The position numbers and the translations under genes were made by a program. Under the pieces are notes generated by a model. The model was not told where the DNA came from and ran no database searches. It saw only the letters and a program-made list of their open reading frames with translations. DNA of 7,588 nt. It comes from Nitrososphaerales archaeon TH1177 (GTDB taxonomy: Archaea; Thermoproteota; Nitrososphaeria; Nitrososphaerales; Nitrososphaeraceae). The stretch is from assembly GCA_014523515.1 (NCBI GenBank), contig JAATVJ010000419.1:1-7588 (forward strand), given 5' to 3'. Numbering within the stretch: the stretch's first letter is position 1; every line of letters starts with the position of its first letter. Below are positions 6,061 to 7,588 of this stretch, piece by piece.

Positions 6061-6112
6061 CAAATAATGAATATGCATTAGATTCTTCCAAAGTTTGTTC
6101 TATTATTTTCAT
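6041..6112 (-). pseudogene. tyrosine recombinase (archaeal integrase), N-terminal piece (24 codons)
   Basis: Start codon ATG at 6110-6112 reads MKIIEQTLEESNAYSLFVYA then VRSQ, where the TnpB element begins. Joined to the 4818 piece it gives LFVYAVRSQVTRDYYYYYLR, a smooth integrase N-terminus, so both pieces are one gene. An in-frame TAA at 6143-6145 limits the upstream side, so the ATG at 6112 is the likely start. GGTGA (minus strand, in 6129-6134) could be a ribosome site but lies 17 bases away, which is long. Confidence 0.85.
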
Positions 6113-6186
6113 TTTACTTTTTTTTTGATTCACCTTATTTTTTTACTTTTAAGAGTGAATTTAATTAGTAGAGAACTAATATCACA

Positions 6187-6297
6187 ATGGGGCCAGTAGG
6201 ATGTGAAACAAATTTGACATAATTTTTAGACCCACACAACATATTATCTCAAGCGGGTTCGGTGGAAACCATGAGGAATTCCAAATGGGTTAATTAG
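6187..6297 (+). other. GC-richer island of unknown nature (gene remnant or RNA)
   Basis: This patch is visibly richer in G and C than the flanks. The plus-strand frame from ATG 6187 has a stop at 6220-6222 and then runs on as FLDPHNILSQAGSVETMR to a TAG at 6295-6297. Minus-strand frames are also partly open, so no reading frame is clearly right. GGTT (6256-6259) can pair with AACC (6267-6270), and the same AACCAT (6267-6272) can instead pair with ATGGGTT (6285-6291), giving two exclusive stems. It does not fit a tRNA. Confidence 0.3.
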
Positions 6298-6625
6298 TTT
6301 AATTGAATTTAATATTAATTATCTCTATTTGTAATTTCTCAATTTTTTAGATAATATTTAAAATATATCAAATATTTTTGAATACAGAAAAGTAAGTTAT
6401 ACGATTTCAATCCTTTGAACCAATTGATTATAAGAAAAATAACAGATAATCAATAGTCATATGCCAAAATATTATAAAAGTTAATTGATGGCTAAGATAA
6501 TGGAGATAATTTCCATATCTACCAAAATTATATAATAGTGATACTTCATATACAACTTTAATTTTCCAATATTTTTATAAAAATATACTTCTACATTTTA
6601 TATACTAAATCATGCCCAAGCAAAT
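6298..6625. other. AT-rich non-coding stretch
   Basis: I see no gene. The only notable structure is a hairpin at 6496-6519 (GATAATGGA and TCCATATC, one bulged A, 7-base loop). It could be a transcript structure or chance in AT-rich DNA. Confidence 0.45.
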
Positions 6626-6752
6626 ATGGACATTTTATTAAAAATAACAGGAATATCAGTTGAAAATTTACTGAAAGATTATTCCATGTGATGAGATAGA
6701 AATGGCAGATTTAGAGGCCGAACCAAACGCTTGCGTTGTTTCTGCACAATAA
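6626..6752 (+). pseudogene. frameshifted C-terminal remnant of an unknown gene
   Basis: From ATG 6626 the frame reads MDILLKITGISVENLLKDYS and stops at TGA 6689-6691. The next frame, open from 6675, reads PCDEIEMADLEAEPNACVVS then AQ and TAA at 6750-6752. Inserting or deleting one base around 6680-6685 would give one continuous protein ending, ...LLKDY-PCDEIEMADLEAEP.... The second part is GC-richer and has ordinary protein composition, unlike its flanks. I do not recognise the family. It is probably the tail of a gene whose front is gone. Confidence 0.42.
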
Positions 6753-6799
6753 AAATATTTTTACTACTATTTTTAACTAATATTCTACTTGAAATTAAA

Positions 6800-7378
6800 C
6801 TATTCTTTAAAGAATATTGCCAAAGAACTTTCAGTTGTTATGGACTGACAATCTTTTTGAAGTGTTGATTTTACTAATGTTTCTAAAAAGGATTTTAAAA
6901 ATAAAGAACCTTTTTTCCCCAAGTCATGATGAATGCTAAACGAATAATTACTATTTTCTGTATCTTTTGAATAATCATATCGTCCATATCCGCAATGTTC
7001 TAAATACATTTTGATGAAATCTACAATATTTTTTGAATCAAAGTTTTTCCATTTAAATAGGATAAATTCTTTTGGAGCTTTTTGTCCTATTGTAGTAGCT
7101 AATTCTATTACTTTTTTATCATCTAACGAATCTAAAATATATTTAAAAGCGTCTTTGCTCATTGCAATAATTCCAAATCTTTCAGCATATCTTTGCCATT
7201 CTACATATTCACCAAATATTTGATTGGCCAATGTATTTAGACTAACTTTTTTTTCTTGAGCTTCCTCTCTTAATTCTTTAAGATAGTCTTCATCTATTCT
7301 AAAAGATATAGTAGATGATTTTTTATTCTTTTCAGGAATGATACTTTTTGTTATATCGTCTTTATATTTTATTTTCAT
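6800..7378 (-). CDS. ribbon-helix-helix transcriptional regulator with archaeal C-terminal domain
   Basis: 192 residues. Residues 21-61 (STISFRIDEDYLKELREEA, then KKVSLNTLANQIFGEYVEW) have the beta strand, two helices and SLNTL turn of a ribbon-helix-helix (CopG/Arc-like) DNA-binding domain. A linker helix (AERFGIIAMSKDAFKYIL) leads to an alpha/beta domain of about 100 residues (FILFKWKNF...YLEHCGYGRYDY...YSFSIHHDLGKKGSLFLKSF). I recall this combined architecture from Nitrososphaerota genomes, where it occurs in several copies as uncharacterised regulators; the ligand of the C-terminal part is unknown. It is transcribed away from a rhodanese-like gene across a 66-base gap, suggesting that it controls itself and perhaps that neighbour. 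No Shine-Dalgarno is visible before the ATG at 7376-7378. The RHH call is fairly secure; the function of the second domain is open. Confidence 0.8.
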   Translation of the reverse strand: MKIKYKDDITKSIIPEKNKKSSTISFRIDEDYLKELREEAQEKKVSLNTLANQIFGEYVEWQRYAERFGIIAMSKDAFKYILDSLDDKKVIELATTIGQKAPKEFILFKWKNFDSKNIVDFIKMYLEHCGYGRYDYSKDTENSNYSFSIHHDLGKKGSLFLKSFLETLVKSTLQKDCQSITTESSLAIFFKE

Positions 7379-7383
7379 TCTTT

Positions 7384-7397
7384 TGCAGATCGCTGCA
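7384..7397. promoter_or_regulatory. palindrome, possible operator of the RHH regulator
   Basis: TGCAG-ATCG-CTGCA has perfect 5-bp arms around a 4-base spacer. It sits 6-19 bases before the regulator's ATG, across the transcript start predicted from the TATA-like TTTATTTAA (minus strand, 7413-7421). Dimeric RHH proteins bind short palindromes in such places, so self-repression is plausible but untested. Confidence 0.4.
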
Positions 7398-7411
7398 CTG
7401 TAAACGGCTTA

Positions 7412-7437
7412 GTTAAATAAAAAAATTGTTAAATAAA
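7412..7437. promoter_or_regulatory. shared divergent promoter with 10-bp direct repeat
   Basis: GTTAAATAAA occurs at 7412-7421 and again at 7428-7437, a 16-base period. The left copy acts as a TATA-like box in both directions: its centre is about 28 bases before the rhodanese ATG (7445) and 39 before the regulator ATG (7378). The right copy lies too near ATG 7445 to be its TATA box and may be a binding site. Confidence 0.4.
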
Positions 7438-7444
7438 TGATGAT

Positions 7445-7588
7445 ATGAGCAATAATATATCAGATTCTAATAATAAAAGGTTAAATCAAAATACTTCAAA
7501 AGAAACTTCATTTTCAATTTCAGCTGAAGAGCTAAAGTCAATACTAGATAGTAAACAACCTTTAATGGTATTTGATATAGGTGAAAAG
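7445..7588 (+). CDS. rhodanese-like domain protein, N-terminal part (cut by right edge)
   Basis: 48 codons are visible. Residues 1-22 are polar and Asn/Ser-rich. From residue 23 FSISAEELKSIL then KQPLMVFDIGEK matches the opening of a rhodanese domain: the I-S-x-x-E-L helix, then a beta strand ending in the conserved Asp (Asp44). The active-site Cys loop would lie outside the window, so sulfurtransferase activity cannot be judged. The residue after D-I is Gly where many rhodaneses have Arg. The start is the first usable ATG; an ATG at 7437 stops after three codons. Confidence 0.7.
   Translation, partial: MSNNISDSNNKRLNQNTSKETSFSISAEELKSILDSKQPLMVFDIGEK

Noticed and set aside
6250..6275. GGTTCGG...AACC as a tRNA T-arm
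   Set aside because: No acceptor, D or anticodon stems can be placed around it and the loop lacks the RANTC core.
6751..6762. AAAAATATTTTT palindrome
   Set aside because: Perfect, but of A and T only in AT-rich DNA; may help terminate the minus-strand regulator transcript, but cannot be told from chance.
1..7588. CRISPR arrays, rRNA or tRNA genes
   Set aside because: No regularly spaced repeats and no rRNA or tRNA signature sequences were seen on either strand.

Overview
The window looks like a stretch of a Nitrososphaerota (Thaumarchaeota) chromosome, probably a soil ammonia-oxidiser of the Nitrososphaerales. The evidence is strongly AT-rich DNA and secreted proteins with short signal peptides ending in ...A|Q. 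TATA-like boxes sit about 26 bases before start codons (leaderless style), there are no clear bacterial promoters, and an integrase relic reads like the archaeal tyrosine recombinases I remember from that phylum. The genus is inference; no rRNA or tRNA is present to fix it.

Layout. Bases 1-141 hold a possible C-terminal end of a gene cut by the window edge. Bases 142-513 are AT-rich and contain a 33-residue minus-strand relic that reads as the signal peptide of a lost secreted protein. Bases 514-3099 encode a large secreted fusion protein: an AlgG-like right-handed beta-helix (mannuronan C5-epimerase fold, DPH motif intact) joined to a PQQ-type glucose/sorbosone dehydrogenase propeller. A convergent minus-strand gene (3536-4138) encodes a small secreted helical protein with a duplicated acidic tail. 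Between the two lies 436 bases of mostly T-rich terminator sequence.

The centre is a nested mobile-element ruin. A minus-strand tyrosine recombinase gene begins at 6112 and runs leftward to about 4360. It is split by a 1.2-kb IS605-family element (about 4819-6040) carrying only tnpB. Removing the element rejoins the integrase reading frame exactly between codons 24 and 25 with no target duplication. The two element ends carry hairpins of the same architecture (5 bp, one bulged base, 3 bp, TTTA loop). TnpB keeps its full RuvC triad and zinc finger. The integrase also has an in-frame TGA and has lost its C-terminal catalytic half.

Bases 6113-6799 carry no intact gene, but hold two GC-richer islands that look like remnants: one near 6187-6297, and a frameshifted gene end at 6626-6752. 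The right edge has a divergent pair sharing a 66-base intergenic region with a direct repeat and a palindrome: a ribbon-helix-helix regulator (minus, 6800-7378) and the start of a rhodanese-like protein (plus, from 7445, cut by the edge).

Overall this is an accessory region: intact secreted carbohydrate-related genes and a regulator set among decayed genes and an RNA-guided-nuclease transposon. The most notable points are the exactly resolvable TnpB insertion, with its predicted guide pointing at the empty integrase site, and the epimerase-dehydrogenase fusion.
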